From positions 3,162,001 to 3,226,000 of the forward strand of contig OZ223306.1 in assembly GCA_965140735.1 (NCBI GenBank): DNA of 64,000 bases. The letters are read 5' to 3'. This document shows, piece after piece, positions 10,139 to 18,167 of the stretch. The position numbers were made by a program, and so were the translations under genes. The notes beneath the pieces were generated by a model. The model was given only the letters and a program-made list of their open reading frames with translations, searched no databases and was not told the origin of the DNA. Source of the stretch: Fusibacter_A sp965140735 (GTDB lineage Bacteria > Bacillota > Clostridia > Peptostreptococcales > Acidaminobacteraceae). Each line of letters begins with the position of its first letter. Within the stretch, counting starts at the first letter, position 1.

Positions 10139-11741
10139 TTGATCCTCCTAATATTACTTTAGCTTTACCTATAATCGTATCATCAAGTCCCATAAATTCA
10201 GAAATTCTGATAGCATCTTTTGGTATTTCTTTTAATTGACTGACCCGCACCAATCTATAGTCCATCAATTCGTGTAACAACACCATGCCTTTTTCACCCT
10301 CTAAGTGACTAAAATCAACATCAGAAAGGCCTTTTACTTGATAGTGATCCACATTTTTTATATTTGTAAGACCATCGTAGTGTGTGGTAATCACCGTTAT
10401 AAAATCGCTCTCTGATAAATGCTCTATTAACGCCCTTGAAATCGCATAACCTTCAAGTGGATTTGTGCCCCTTGCAAGTTCATCGATTAAAATAAATCCA
10501 TACTGATCATGTCTTCTAAGCACTTTGCCAATCTCGTGGATTTCTCCACCAAAAGTACTGAGTCCCATGTCAATAGACTGTGAATCTCCTACAGAAATAA
10601 ATATAAAGTCAAATAAACTAATTTCTGCTGATTCACAAGGTACTAAGACGCCATAATGCGCCATTGCTACGATCAAACCGATCATTTTCATTGAAACCGT
10701 CTTGCCACCCATATTTGCGCCTGTAATCAGAGTTACTTTTTCATTGAGTTCCACATCTACAGGTGTATAAACCTTCTTTTCAAGAGTTAGTTTACTGGCA
10801 ACCTTAAGATGCCTTCCTGACTTTATAGAAATCTTTCCCTCACAGTTAAGCTTTGGCCTTACGCAATCAAATGCTTTAGAAAAAGTAGCTCTCGCTAAGA
10901 GATAATCAATTCTCCCAATCTTATTTGAGTTTTCGACCAAACACTCTAAGTGTACTTTTAAAGCCAAAGAGAGTTCTGTTCTAATAAGATATTCTTCTGC
11001 TTCTTCTTTGATGGCTAACGTCTCTAAAATTTCTTTAATCTCAGGATCTTGCTTAATTCTATAAATCACTGTGGTTGGCATTTCTGACTGGTATTCTATT
11101 TTTTCATAAGAAGCGGCAAAGGCTAATTGTTCAGTGGCTGATTTCTGAATCTGAATATCACCATTATTTTTAACCTTTAGTGACTCAGCATCAAGTGCTT
11201 GTTTTATTTTTTCTGTTTGTTTCTGAATCACTTTTTTTTGTGCTTCAATTTCTTTTCTAATGTTTCTAAGTGTTTCCGAATATTTATTATAAATATAAAA
11301 ACTCTGAGTACCCGCCTTTTCTGGATCCAACATCTGAATTACATCGTCTACAGGTTCAAGCGCATCTCTAAGACCACGCTTAACCCAGTCTGTTCTTTCG
11401 AGAATATCGCTGATTTGTTTCATTAACATTGCCATCACTTTAATTTCAAAGAGCTCTGTAACAGATAATGTCTCTCCTGCTTCTATGCGTTCATAAGTGC
11501 TACCAAGTTGTTTTATATTTTTAAAGCTATTTTTAAGTTCTAGAAGCTCATACCGCTTATCACTTAAAAGGTTGATCACTTTTTCAAGATCATCAAATTC
11601 CTGTTCAAGCAAAGACAAATCGCTTCGCTTAAAGGAAACGGCCCCTCGCTTTTCAAGTTCACCATAAGGGGTTTCGACTTTTATGCGTTCAAATATAAAC
11701 TCAAGATCAAGATCTTTATACTGTTTTTCGCTTAAAAACAT
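10128..11741 (-). CDS. kamC: MutS-like ATPase of the lysine aminomutase operon
   Basis: A protein of 537 residues with the MutS lever/core and ABC-type ATPase: Walker A TGANMGGKT (about 350-358), Walker B FILIDE with ARGTNP, and the HY of the H-loop region (TTHYDG). It lacks the N-terminal mismatch-reading domain and its Phe-X-Glu motif, so DNA mismatch repair is unlikely. MutS-like proteins of this type are known beside lysine and ornithine aminomutase genes (KamC/OrfC-like), where assembly, B12 loading or reactivation of the mutase has been supposed but not shown. It overlaps kamD by 11 bp and starts 12 bases after the kamB-like gene. Confidence 0.88.
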   Translation of the reverse strand: MFLSEKQYKDLDLEFIFERIKVETPYGELEKRGAVSFKRSDLSLLEQEFDDLEKVINLLSDKRYELLELKNSFKNIKQLGSTYERIEAGETLSVTELFEIKVMAMLMKQISDILERTDWVKRGLRDALEPVDDVIQMLDPEKAGTQSFYIYNKYSETLRNIRKEIEAQKKVIQKQTEKIKQALDAESLKVKNNGDIQIQKSATEQLAFAASYEKIEYQSEMPTTVIYRIKQDPEIKEILETLAIKEEAEEYLIRTELSLALKVHLECLVENSNKIGRIDYLLARATFSKAFDCVRPKLNCEGKISIKSGRHLKVASKLTLEKKVYTPVDVELNEKVTLITGANMGGKTVSMKMIGLIVAMAHYGVLVPCESAEISLFDFIFISVGDSQSIDMGLSTFGGEIHEIGKVLRRHDQYGFILIDELARGTNPLEGYAISRALIEHLSESDFITVITTHYDGLTNIKNVDHYQVKGLSDVDFSHLEGEKGMVLLHELMDYRLVRVSQLKEIPKDAIRISEFMGLDDTIIGKAKVILGGSNGE

Positions 11742-11752
11742 ATAGATTCTCC

Positions 11753-12778
11753 CTATAACGTCATGACATCCACTACCAATAAGTCCTTTAAAGCATCAGA
11801 GAGCCTTCCTCTAAATCCTTCAGAATCATAAAAATAGCCCGCCGGTGCATATGGATTTATGGTAAGTGCCATTAAATTGATTTCATAACGCACTTTAATT
11901 GTGACACCCACACGCATAAAGTAGTTCCAATCTCTCTGCTCTATAAAAATTTTCGTCGCATCGCCCACAACATAAGTCACCTGTCTACCATAAGGTGACG
12001 ACTCTAATATGTCTTTTAAAGTTTTAGTAACCAGTGCCCCTTTTATAAAAACATATTGACTGTTCTCTTCAAGATGCAAACCTATGATATGTCCAGAAAG
12101 TAAAGCAGTTTTTAACTTATCTAAAGATGTCACCCCCAAAGTATCATCTACGATATAAACGCCTTTTTCCTCACATTCTCTATCCCATAGGTCCATAACC
12201 CTCTCATCATTAAGACCTTCTAATTTAAAAAGATTTGCTCTATGAACGGTTTGTTCTATCGTCTTGTTCATATCTCTACTGAGCACTGCACCCGTTGACA
12301 AGATACAGGCATCTGTAATGGCTGGAGATGCAGATGACGCTCTGTCAAGTGCACCGTCCACCAACACACGATCAGCACCTAGTGTGATCATTCTTTCCGA
12401 AACTTTTCTAACAGTTTGATTCGTCGTTGGACCTCCAAGTTGAACATAACCATCATTTAACGCCCGACCGATGATGATCTTGCCCATTGAAGTTTCATAC
12501 GCGGTCACTTCCACAAGTTCTAGTTTCACCTCAGACAAATTAAATAGCATTTCTGCAGTAGCTATAATTGTCCCTTTTGTAATGAAGATCATTGGTTTTT
12601 CCGTTCGTGTTACGATGTCCTGACGTTCACCATCTCTCCCTATAGAGGTAAGCCCCAATCGTATTTGATTTTCACTCGCAAGTTCAATGAGATAATTGAG
12701 TGTGACTGTTTTTCCCGCATTTTTTGCCATGCCAACAATTGAAAAAATCTTGTATTCATTTTCAAATAGTTCTATCAT
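11753..12778 (-). CDS. kamB: KamB-like P-loop protein of the lysine aminomutase operon
   Basis: A protein of 341 residues starting after a GGAGG site. An early P-loop GMAKNAGKT (about 16-24) resembles the nucleotide site of small G-protein-like or dethiobiotin-synthetase-like NTPases. A conserved block VDGALDRASSASP follows near 140. The rest is not assignable by eye. Proteins like this recur next to kamC and the 5,6-aminomutase genes in lysine fermenters, and the invariant pairing suggests an accessory role for the B12 enzyme, for example energy-dependent cofactor exchange; this is inference. A 91-bp gap separates it from kamA, so separate expression cannot be excluded. Confidence 0.8.
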   Translation of the reverse strand: MIELFENEYKIFSIVGMAKNAGKTVTLNYLIELASENQIRLGLTSIGRDGERQDIVTRTEKPMIFITKGTIIATAEMLFNLSEVKLELVEVTAYETSMGKIIIGRALNDGYVQLGGPTTNQTVRKVSERMITLGADRVLVDGALDRASSASPAITDACILSTGAVLSRDMNKTIEQTVHRANLFKLEGLNDERVMDLWDRECEEKGVYIVDDTLGVTSLDKLKTALLSGHIIGLHLEENSQYVFIKGALVTKTLKDILESSPYGRQVTYVVGDATKIFIEQRDWNYFMRVGVTIKVRYEINLMALTINPYAPAGYFYDSEGFRGRLSDALKDLLVVDVMTL

Positions 12779-12869
12779 GGCTGATCCTCCGATGTCATTC
12801 CTTTATACTTAAAAAAATTTTATATTAATACCCCAAATTGATATCCCCTGTGCCCGTCAGCATAGGCTT

Positions 12870-14129
12870 TTATTCTTCGTGATGTGTTCTCTTCGCTCTC
12901 TCGAGTTCTTTAAGTTCAATATTCACACGGTTACCTTGTAAAAGACCACCTACGCCAAACACTTTATGATGCTTTTGTGCTTCTGTTTCAAAAGCGCCTT
13001 CTTTTTCAAGATCATAAGGATTTGGTTGTACATAAGTCGTAATAACACCTTCATAATTTCTGAGAATAACTCTCTCTGGTGACTGTGAAATCATATATTG
13101 TGGCATAACTGGAATCTTACCACCACCACCTGGAGCGTCCACAACAAATGTTGGTACGCAGTATCCAGAAGTATGACCACGTAAGCCTTCGATGATTTCA
13201 ATACCTTTAGATACAGGTGTTCTAAAATGCTCAATCCCCATTGATAAGTCGCATTGATAGATGTAGTAAGGTCTAACACGCATCATTACAAGGTCATGTA
13301 CAAGATCTCTCATGATATGGACACTATCATTGATGCCTCTTAAAAGCACCGACTGGTTACCAAGTGGGATACCTGCATCTGCCATCAATGCACATGCTTT
13401 CTTAGTTTCAGGTGTCACCTCTTTAGAGTGATTAAAATGTGTATTTAACCATATTGGATGGTATTTTTTGAGCATGTTAACAAGCTTTGGTGTGATTCTT
13501 TGAGGACAAACCACTGGCGTTCTTGAACCAATTCTAATGATTTCAACATGTGGAATTGCTCTTAATTTGCTGATGATGTACTCAAGTTTCTCATCTGATA
13601 CTAAAAGCGCATCTCCACCTGATAAAAGCACATCTCTAATCACTGGTGTATTTTTAATATATTCGATGGCTGCATCAATTTTTTCAGTACCAACCGCCGC
13701 ATCATTATGTCCCGCAAATCGTCTTCTTGTGCAGTGACGACAATACATTGAGCACATATCTGTTACGAGTAGTAAACAACGATCAGGATATCTATGTGTT
13801 AAACCTGGAACTGGTGAATCACCATCTTCGTGAAGTGGATCATCCATATCTGCAGAGCACTGGAAAGTTTCATTAATTGTAGGCACCGCTTGCATTCTCA
13901 CTGGACACTTAGAATCATCTTTATCCATTAAAAGTGCATAGTAAGGTGTGATGCCCATTCTAAGAATTTCAAGTGTTTTAACAACACCTTCTTCTTCCTT
14001 TGAAGTTAAATTAACCACTTTTTTGAGATCTTCTAAAGTCGTAATTCTGTTTCTTACCTGCCACTCCCAAGAATCCCATTCTTCTTGAGTCACATTTTTC
14101 CACAATTCGATTTCTTTGTAATTTCTCAT
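12870..14129 (-). CDS. kamA: lysine 2,3-aminomutase
   Basis: A radical-SAM/PLP enzyme converting L-lysine to L-beta-lysine, the entry step of lysine fermentation. The cluster motif CSMYCRHC gives C126, C130 and C133; the PLP lysine sits in PGGGGK at K338. Length is 419 residues, matching the family (about 416). The start was placed at the ATG with AGGGGAG 9 bases upstream (MRNYKEIELW); an in-frame ATG 51 bases upstream has no such site and lies in the hairpin array. The C-terminal region (NPYDLEKEGAFE, VFGVGG) matches KamA. It is separated from kdd by about 480 bp of palindromic repeats. Confidence 0.97.
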   Translation of the reverse strand: MRNYKEIELWKNVTQEEWDSWEWQVRNRITTLEDLKKVVNLTSKEEEGVVKTLEILRMGITPYYALLMDKDDSKCPVRMQAVPTINETFQCSADMDDPLHEDGDSPVPGLTHRYPDRCLLLVTDMCSMYCRHCTRRRFAGHNDAAVGTEKIDAAIEYIKNTPVIRDVLLSGGDALLVSDEKLEYIISKLRAIPHVEIIRIGSRTPVVCPQRITPKLVNMLKKYHPIWLNTHFNHSKEVTPETKKACALMADAGIPLGNQSVLLRGINDSVHIMRDLVHDLVMMRVRPYYIYQCDLSMGIEHFRTPVSKGIEIIEGLRGHTSGYCVPTFVVDAPGGGGKIPVMPQYMISQSPERVILRNYEGVITTYVQPNPYDLEKEGAFETEAQKHHKVFGVGGLLQGNRVNIELKELERAKRTHHEE

Positions 14130-14606
14130 GTTATTAACTCCCCTTTTAATTAAATACCTTGAACAGTTTAAATGATACAAAACGCCCTATTAATCTTTCA
14201 GCACAAGAGTCCTCGGCTTTGCCTGTGGATTGTCCATCAAGATGAATACATCATTTTTATATCAAATGGTAAACCACTTTAATTTGCAATTTTATCTAAA
14301 ATGACCGCGTTAGATAATTTATGTTCATACTATTGCGCTTAAATGATCATGTGCTCTGTAGGGCAATCCGCTAATGTCTAGCGCAGACCAATTTATGCCA
14401 TTTACTTGTACATGAACATGTGAAGTGATTCAGATGTGCAATCCGCAAGCGTAGCTGAGGACTCTTGCACAGAAGGATTACTTCATATGTTTCAATGTTA
14501 AGCGCACGATAATTTATATGCTATTACAATGCTTTGATGATTGTGTGCCACATAGGGCAATCCGCAGGCTAGCCGAGGACGTTTGCCCGAAGTGGTGCAT
14601 AATTAT
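14130..14606. repeat. kdd-kamA intergenic region filled with four hairpin repeats
   Basis: This long gap has no credible gene. It is built from four neighbouring modules. On the plus strand their core reads roughly GCAATCCGC, a small GGC..GCC stem, then GAGGAC and TTGC, flanked by long imperfect inverted arms. Module A (about 14164-14275) is in the opposite orientation. B (about 14309-14400) keeps the left arm and part of the core. C (about 14405-14502) and D (about 14509-14617) form complete hairpins of 90-110 nt. D's right arm covers the last two codons and stop of kdd. B and D left arms are direct repeats of each other about 196 bp apart. No open reading frame crosses the array, which rather suggests a repeat family or processing/attenuation element. 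Confidence 0.8.
14405..14502. repeat. hairpin module C
   Basis: The arm at 14414-14441 (GAACATGTGAAGTGATTC...) pairs with 14465-14493 (TTGCACAGAAGG...ATGTTTC), with weaker pairing out to 14405 and 14502. The apex carries the shared core ATCCGCAAGC...GCTGAGGACTC. Confidence 0.75.
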
Positions 14607-14617
14607 CTAAGCGTACA
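14509..14617. repeat. hairpin module D, abutting the kdd stop codon
   Basis: The arm TTGTGTGCCACATAGGGCAA (14541-14560) pairs with TTTGCCCGAAGTGGTGCATA (14582-14601), and pairing continues outward into the last codons of kdd. The core GCAATCCGCAGGCTAGCC is followed by GAGGAC. As transcribed with kdd it would form a stable 3' hairpin but has no T-run, so it is not a standard terminator. Confidence 0.75.
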
Positions 14618-15644
14618 AATCCTCATAAATCTTTCTAAGCGTCTCACACTCTCTCATAATCTGAAGCGTGATTTCAGCATGACCTTTAGTGTAGCCATTG
14701 CCAACGATCATTTGAACATCTTTACCAACCCCTTCAGCACCAAGAGCTGCTTTTGTAAAGCTTGTTGCCATACTAAAGAAGTATACAAGCCCGTCGTCTT
14801 TAGTCGCTAGAATCGAAGACATTTCTGTATTTTCTACGTTTACACAGTTGATGACGATATCACACATTTCGCCATTTGTAACTGCTTCCACTTTTTCAAG
14901 TACATCCACTGCATCTGTTGCATCCCCAGTAATATAGTGATCCGCTAGATTAGCATTCATAATTCTGTCTTTAGCGCTATCTGAATGTTGCAAGCAAATA
15001 ACTTTACCTGTAACACCTGCACGTTTTTTAGCTTCGTATAAACAAAGCATACCTGATTTTCCTGCACCACCGATAACAAGAACTGTATCGCCTGGTTTTA
15101 CAAGTTTAGCTGTTTGTGCTGGAGCACCAGCAACATCAAGAACAGATAATGCTAAATTCTCAGGAATATCATTTGGAATCTTAGCATAGATACCGCTCTC
15201 AAATAAGATGGCTTGACCTTTGATATCAACTTGATCTATATCAATTCTGATTTCAACAATCTCTTCTATTACAAGTGGTGTTAAAGAGAGCGATACAAGT
15301 GTTGCAATTTTATCGCCTATTTTAAGGTCTGTTTTGCCTTCAAGTGCTGGCCCGATCTCTGCTACTGTACCGATGAGCATACCGCCAGATCCAGTTACTG
15401 GATTTTTATGTTTTCCAAACTCTTTGACGATACCGAGCATAATTTCTTTAATTTTTGCCTCATCACCACAGGCTTGTTCTTTTATTTGTGTAAATGATGC
15501 TGAATCGATATTTAACGTTTGAACATCAATTAAAATTTCATTATCATAGATTTCCATATCATTTGAAATAACTTTCGCCGGTTGTGGTAATATACCTTTT
15601 GGTTCAATTACTCTGTGTGTTCCAAATTTTGATCCTTTTTTCAT
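14607..15644 (-). CDS. kdd: L-erythro-3,5-diaminohexanoate dehydrogenase
   Basis: An NAD(P)-dependent oxidoreductase of 345 residues that oxidises 3,5-diaminohexanoate to 5-amino-3-oxohexanoate, the step after the two aminomutases. It has a medium-chain-dehydrogenase-like layout: an N-terminal catalytic part (KGSKFGTHRVIEPKG, GNSGGMLIGTVAEIG-like region) and a Rossmann segment with VLVIGGAGKSGMLCLYEAKK. The start was set at the ATG with GGGAGG 7 bases upstream. An in-frame ATG at 15680 would coincide with the predicted sigma-54 transcription start and so have no leader. Length agrees with characterised Kdd. It is the first gene after the sigma-54 promoter. Confidence 0.93.
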   Translation of the reverse strand: MKKGSKFGTHRVIEPKGILPQPAKVISNDMEIYDNEILIDVQTLNIDSASFTQIKEQACGDEAKIKEIMLGIVKEFGKHKNPVTGSGGMLIGTVAEIGPALEGKTDLKIGDKIATLVSLSLTPLVIEEIVEIRIDIDQVDIKGQAILFESGIYAKIPNDIPENLALSVLDVAGAPAQTAKLVKPGDTVLVIGGAGKSGMLCLYEAKKRAGVTGKVICLQHSDSAKDRIMNANLADHYITGDATDAVDVLEKVEAVTNGEMCDIVINCVNVENTEMSSILATKDDGLVYFFSMATSFTKAALGAEGVGKDVQMIVGNGYTKGHAEITLQIMRECETLRKIYEDLYA

Positions 15645-15690
15645 TATATGAGCCTCCCATAAACACGATTTATTTACCACCTAACTATAG

Positions 15691-15707
15691 TTGCAAGAGC
15701 TATGCCA
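15691..15707 (-). promoter_or_regulatory. sigma-54 (-24/-12) promoter of the lysine-fermentation genes
   Basis: The minus strand reads TGGCATAGCTCTTGCAA, preceded by T: a complete match to the consensus YTGGCAYRNNNNTTGCW. The -12 C is at 15693, predicting transcription from about 15681 and a 37-base leader containing the kdd ribosome site. The neighbouring upstream gene is a sigma-54 activator, which makes the assignment strong. Confidence 0.9.
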
Positions 15708-15743
15708 AACTGTCAAATAATTATCATAAAATTTAATTTTGAC

Positions 15744-15832
15744 GAGTGTGAATTCTTGAAAGTATTGAAAATACTATATACTATGTTTAAGGTCATCATA
15801 TCATAGCTTTAAAAAATCATCAAATCACACTC
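15744..15832. promoter_or_regulatory. possible enhancer for the sigma-54 activator
   Basis: GAGTGTGA at 15744-15751 and its exact reverse complement TCACACTC at 15825-15832 lie about 40 and 120 bp upstream of the -24/-12 element, the usual distance for activator sites. The 73-bp spacing is long for one dimer site, so they may be two separate half-sites or chance. Confidence 0.4.
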
Positions 15833-15871
15833 AACTGAAATCGGAGTTACAAATGAAAGATATCCAAAAAT

Positions 15872-15896
15872 CAAAAAAACGCCCAAAATTGGGCGG
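15872..15896 (-). terminator. terminator of the sigma-54 activator gene
   Basis: On the minus strand CGCCCAATTTTGGGCG is followed by TTTTTTTGA, 20 bases past the activator's stop codon. It separates the activator from the kdd promoter region. Confidence 0.9.
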
Positions 15897-15914
15897 TCCT
15901 TCTCATAGAAGATT

Positions 15915-17372
15915 TTAATCAGCTGAATCTAAACTGTATTTTTTCAATTTATATTGGAGGGTCTGTCGGGGCAATCCCAACTGCTTAGAAGCTTTAGTCA
16001 CATTGCCATGATATTTCTTTAGTGCATTTAAAATCACGATTTTCTCAGTCTCAGCCATGACGGATTTAAGGTCTTTCATCTTCTCAATATTTGTATCAAA
16101 CAAAGATAAAATAGAATTTTCAAGTTTACTCGAATCACTTAACTGGATTTCATTTAACTCTGAATAACGTCTCAAATTAGGGGGTAAATCCACAAGTCCA
16201 ATTTCAGTGGTTTCAACAAAGTTTACAGCACCTTCAATCACATGTTCAAGCTCTCTAACATTGCCTTCCCAATCATAGTTTAAAAAAAGTTGCTCAACTT
16301 CTTTAGAGATCCCATGAACATTGCGATAGAGCTTATTGTTGTATTTACTGATAAAATATTTAGTCAAGAGCGGAATATCTTCTTTTCGATCTGAAAGCTT
16401 CGGAATCCAAAGTGTCACTGTATTTAAGCGGTAGTATAAATCACGACGAATTAAGCCTTGCTCAAGTGCAATATTCGGATTTATGTTGCAAGCAGCAATA
16501 ATTCTTACATCCACATAAATTTCCTTTGAATCACCAATTCTTCTAAGTTTCCCATCTTGAAGAACCCTAAGTAATTTTGCTTGTAACTCAACGGGCATGG
16601 AATTAATTTCATCTAGAAATAATGTGCCTCCATCAGCAAGTTCAAATAGCCCTTGTCTATCCACTGCCCCTGTAAAGCCTCCCTTTGTGGTTCCAAAAAG
16701 AATACCCTCGAGCAGGGTTGAAGGTAATGCTGCACAGTTCTGAGCTATGAAAGGTTTACTTCTGCGCTTACTACTATTGTGAATTGCCTGAGTCAACAGT
16801 TCCTTACCCGTTCCAGTTTCACCATAAATAAGTACTGGAATTTCAGTTCTAGCCGCCTTCATTGCAATGGTTTTTACGCGATTAAATTCCGCATTATCCG
16901 TTATAATATCTTCAAAATTATAATAATGCCTAGATATTTTTGATGCCCTTAACCCACCTGTATTTTCTCTGACTTGACTTTGAAGATCTAGGTAACGTTC
17001 AGAGAGCTCTTTGTACTCCGTAATATTCTTTGAAATTTCAATAGCACCTTTAATCTCACCATGATCTAAAATTGGCAACGTTGAATTGACAGTTGTAACC
17101 AATTTACCCCTATACGTTCTATAGGTTTGATCTTTATTCAAAATCATTTCTTTAGACTCAAGGACATCCAGAAGAGTAGAGTCTTCTTGAAGAAGTGATG
17201 GATATACTTCGGTAATATGCTTGCCGATAGATTCAGAAATGTTGATGTCATCTTGCATGGCTGCCTGCCTGTTACAGTAAATCAAAATCCCTTCATTGTT
17301 GACGATCTGAATACCATCACTGATATAATTGAGCAAGAATTTAGCTTGAGCTTCTGTTAAAAAAGTACTCAT
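15915..17372 (-). CDS. PAS-AAA+-Fis sigma-54-dependent activator, probable regulator of the kam genes
   Basis: A bacterial enhancer-binding protein of 485 residues. A PAS sensor occupies about 10-120, the AAA+ domain about 155-385 (Walker A GETGTGKE at 184-191, Walker B GGTLFLDE at 248-255) and a Fis-type helix-turn-helix about 440-480 (NVTKASKQLGLPRQTLQYKL). The sigma-54-contacting loop reads GGFTGA (231-236) instead of GAFTGA, an unusual change in a nearly invariant motif. It starts after AGGAGG. It lies directly upstream of, and in the same direction as, the sigma-54 promoter of kdd, so control of lysine fermentation is the natural inference; the PAS ligand is unknown. Confidence 0.93.
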   Translation of the reverse strand: MSTFLTEAQAKFLLNYISDGIQIVNNEGILIYCNRQAAMQDDINISESIGKHITEVYPSLLQEDSTLLDVLESKEMILNKDQTYRTYRGKLVTTVNSTLPILDHGEIKGAIEISKNITEYKELSERYLDLQSQVRENTGGLRASKISRHYYNFEDIITDNAEFNRVKTIAMKAARTEIPVLIYGETGTGKELLTQAIHNSSKRRSKPFIAQNCAALPSTLLEGILFGTTKGGFTGAVDRQGLFELADGGTLFLDEINSMPVELQAKLLRVLQDGKLRRIGDSKEIYVDVRIIAACNINPNIALEQGLIRRDLYYRLNTVTLWIPKLSDRKEDIPLLTKYFISKYNNKLYRNVHGISKEVEQLFLNYDWEGNVRELEHVIEGAVNFVETTEIGLVDLPPNLRRYSELNEIQLSDSSKLENSILSLFDTNIEKMKDLKSVMAETEKIVILNALKKYHGNVTKASKQLGLPRQTLQYKLKKYSLDSAD

Positions 17373-17399
17373 ATAGCCTCCTAATTTAAATTTGAAAAA

Positions 17400-17431
17400 A
17401 ACGCCGAATTTCGGGCATTTTCGCCGAATTT
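17400..17431. repeat. repeated CGCCGAATTT with a GCCGAA palindrome
   Basis: CGCCGAATTT occurs twice in about 30 bp, with CCGAATTTCGG forming a short palindrome followed on the minus strand by TTTTTTTC. It may end the GGDEF-like gene or be a binding site ahead of the activator gene; pairing is too short to decide. Confidence 0.35.
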
Positions 17432-17437
17432 TAAGCG

Positions 17438-18151
17438 TTATACAATAACACCTTTTCCATACTCTTTTGCTAAAATGAGCTTTTCATAGGCTATATTTAA
17501 AATTCTATCTTCAGATCTAATGTCAGATATAGATAATACTGCAAACCTACAAGTCAACCCACCCACATCTCCAAAAGTGGTCTTCTCAACCGCTATTTTG
17601 AGACGCTCGGCTAATTTATAAGCTTCTTTTACGGACTGATTAGGTAGTATTAATGCAAAGGTATCTCCTTTGATCCTCGCAAGTTGTTCTTTATTCGTAA
17701 TTAAGGTTTTAGTGAGTTTTATGAGTTCCACAAGAATCATATCGCCAAAATCATAACCATATTTTTTATTGATTACACCTAAATCATCTACGTCAAAAAA
17801 AATGACAGCTGATTCTCTATTAAGTGCTTGAATACGTTCTATTTCAAGGGATAAAACATTTTTCAGTTTTTCTTCATTATTGATCAAAATGAGCTCGCCA
17901 TTGATGAGTTTTTCATTCTTGACCACTGCTTTAACCTCATTCTTCGTTCGCGTTATAAATTTAAGATAGCTTTGCAAGCCTATGGATGTAATAGTCATTG
18001 TAAAAATAAACTCTATGAGATAAAGTTGTAAGAATGTCGTTGCACCAATACTCATGACTAAAAGCGTTGGGACGATCGCTACACATAAACTCACCAGAAT
18101 CAATCTTATAATAAGCAGTGTTTGTTGATCTAGTTGCTTTTTCTCATTCAT
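17438..18151 (-). CDS. membrane protein with degenerate GGDEF domain
   Basis: A protein of 237 residues with two hydrophobic helices at about 12-35 and 38-60 and a C-terminal GGDEF fold (about 90-237). The domain keeps the first metal-site sequence FFDVDDLG (118-124) but the signature loop reads KGDTF (161-165) in place of GGDEF, losing the first Gly and the catalytic Glu. Diguanylate cyclase activity is therefore unlikely; such domains can bind nucleotides or dimerise. It is followed downstream by the sigma-54 activator, which raises the possibility of a signalling link, but there is no direct evidence. Confidence 0.85.
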   Translation of the reverse strand: MNEKKQLDQQTLLIIRLILVSLCVAIVPTLLVMSIGATTFLQLYLIEFIFTMTITSIGLQSYLKFITRTKNEVKAVVKNEKLINGELILINNEEKLKNVLSLEIERIQALNRESAVIFFDVDDLGVINKKYGYDFGDMILVELIKLTKTLITNKEQLARIKGDTFALILPNQSVKEAYKLAERLKIAVEKTTFGDVGGLTCRFAVLSISDIRSEDRILNIAYEKLILAKEYGKGVIV

Positions 18152-18167
18152 AGGAAAGTATCCCTTC

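Noticed and set aside
10128..11741. DNA mismatch repair MutS
   Set aside because: The mismatch-recognition domain is missing and the gene overlaps kamD in a metabolic operon.
14130..14606. Lysine or cobalamin riboswitch before kamA
   Set aside because: I looked for conserved B12-box or L-box phrases and found none; the DNA is instead made of repeated hairpins.
15645..15680. Longer kdd reading frame beginning at the ATG at 15680
   Set aside because: It would coincide with the predicted sigma-54 transcription start and has no ribosome site; the ATG at 15644 has GGGAGG upstream.
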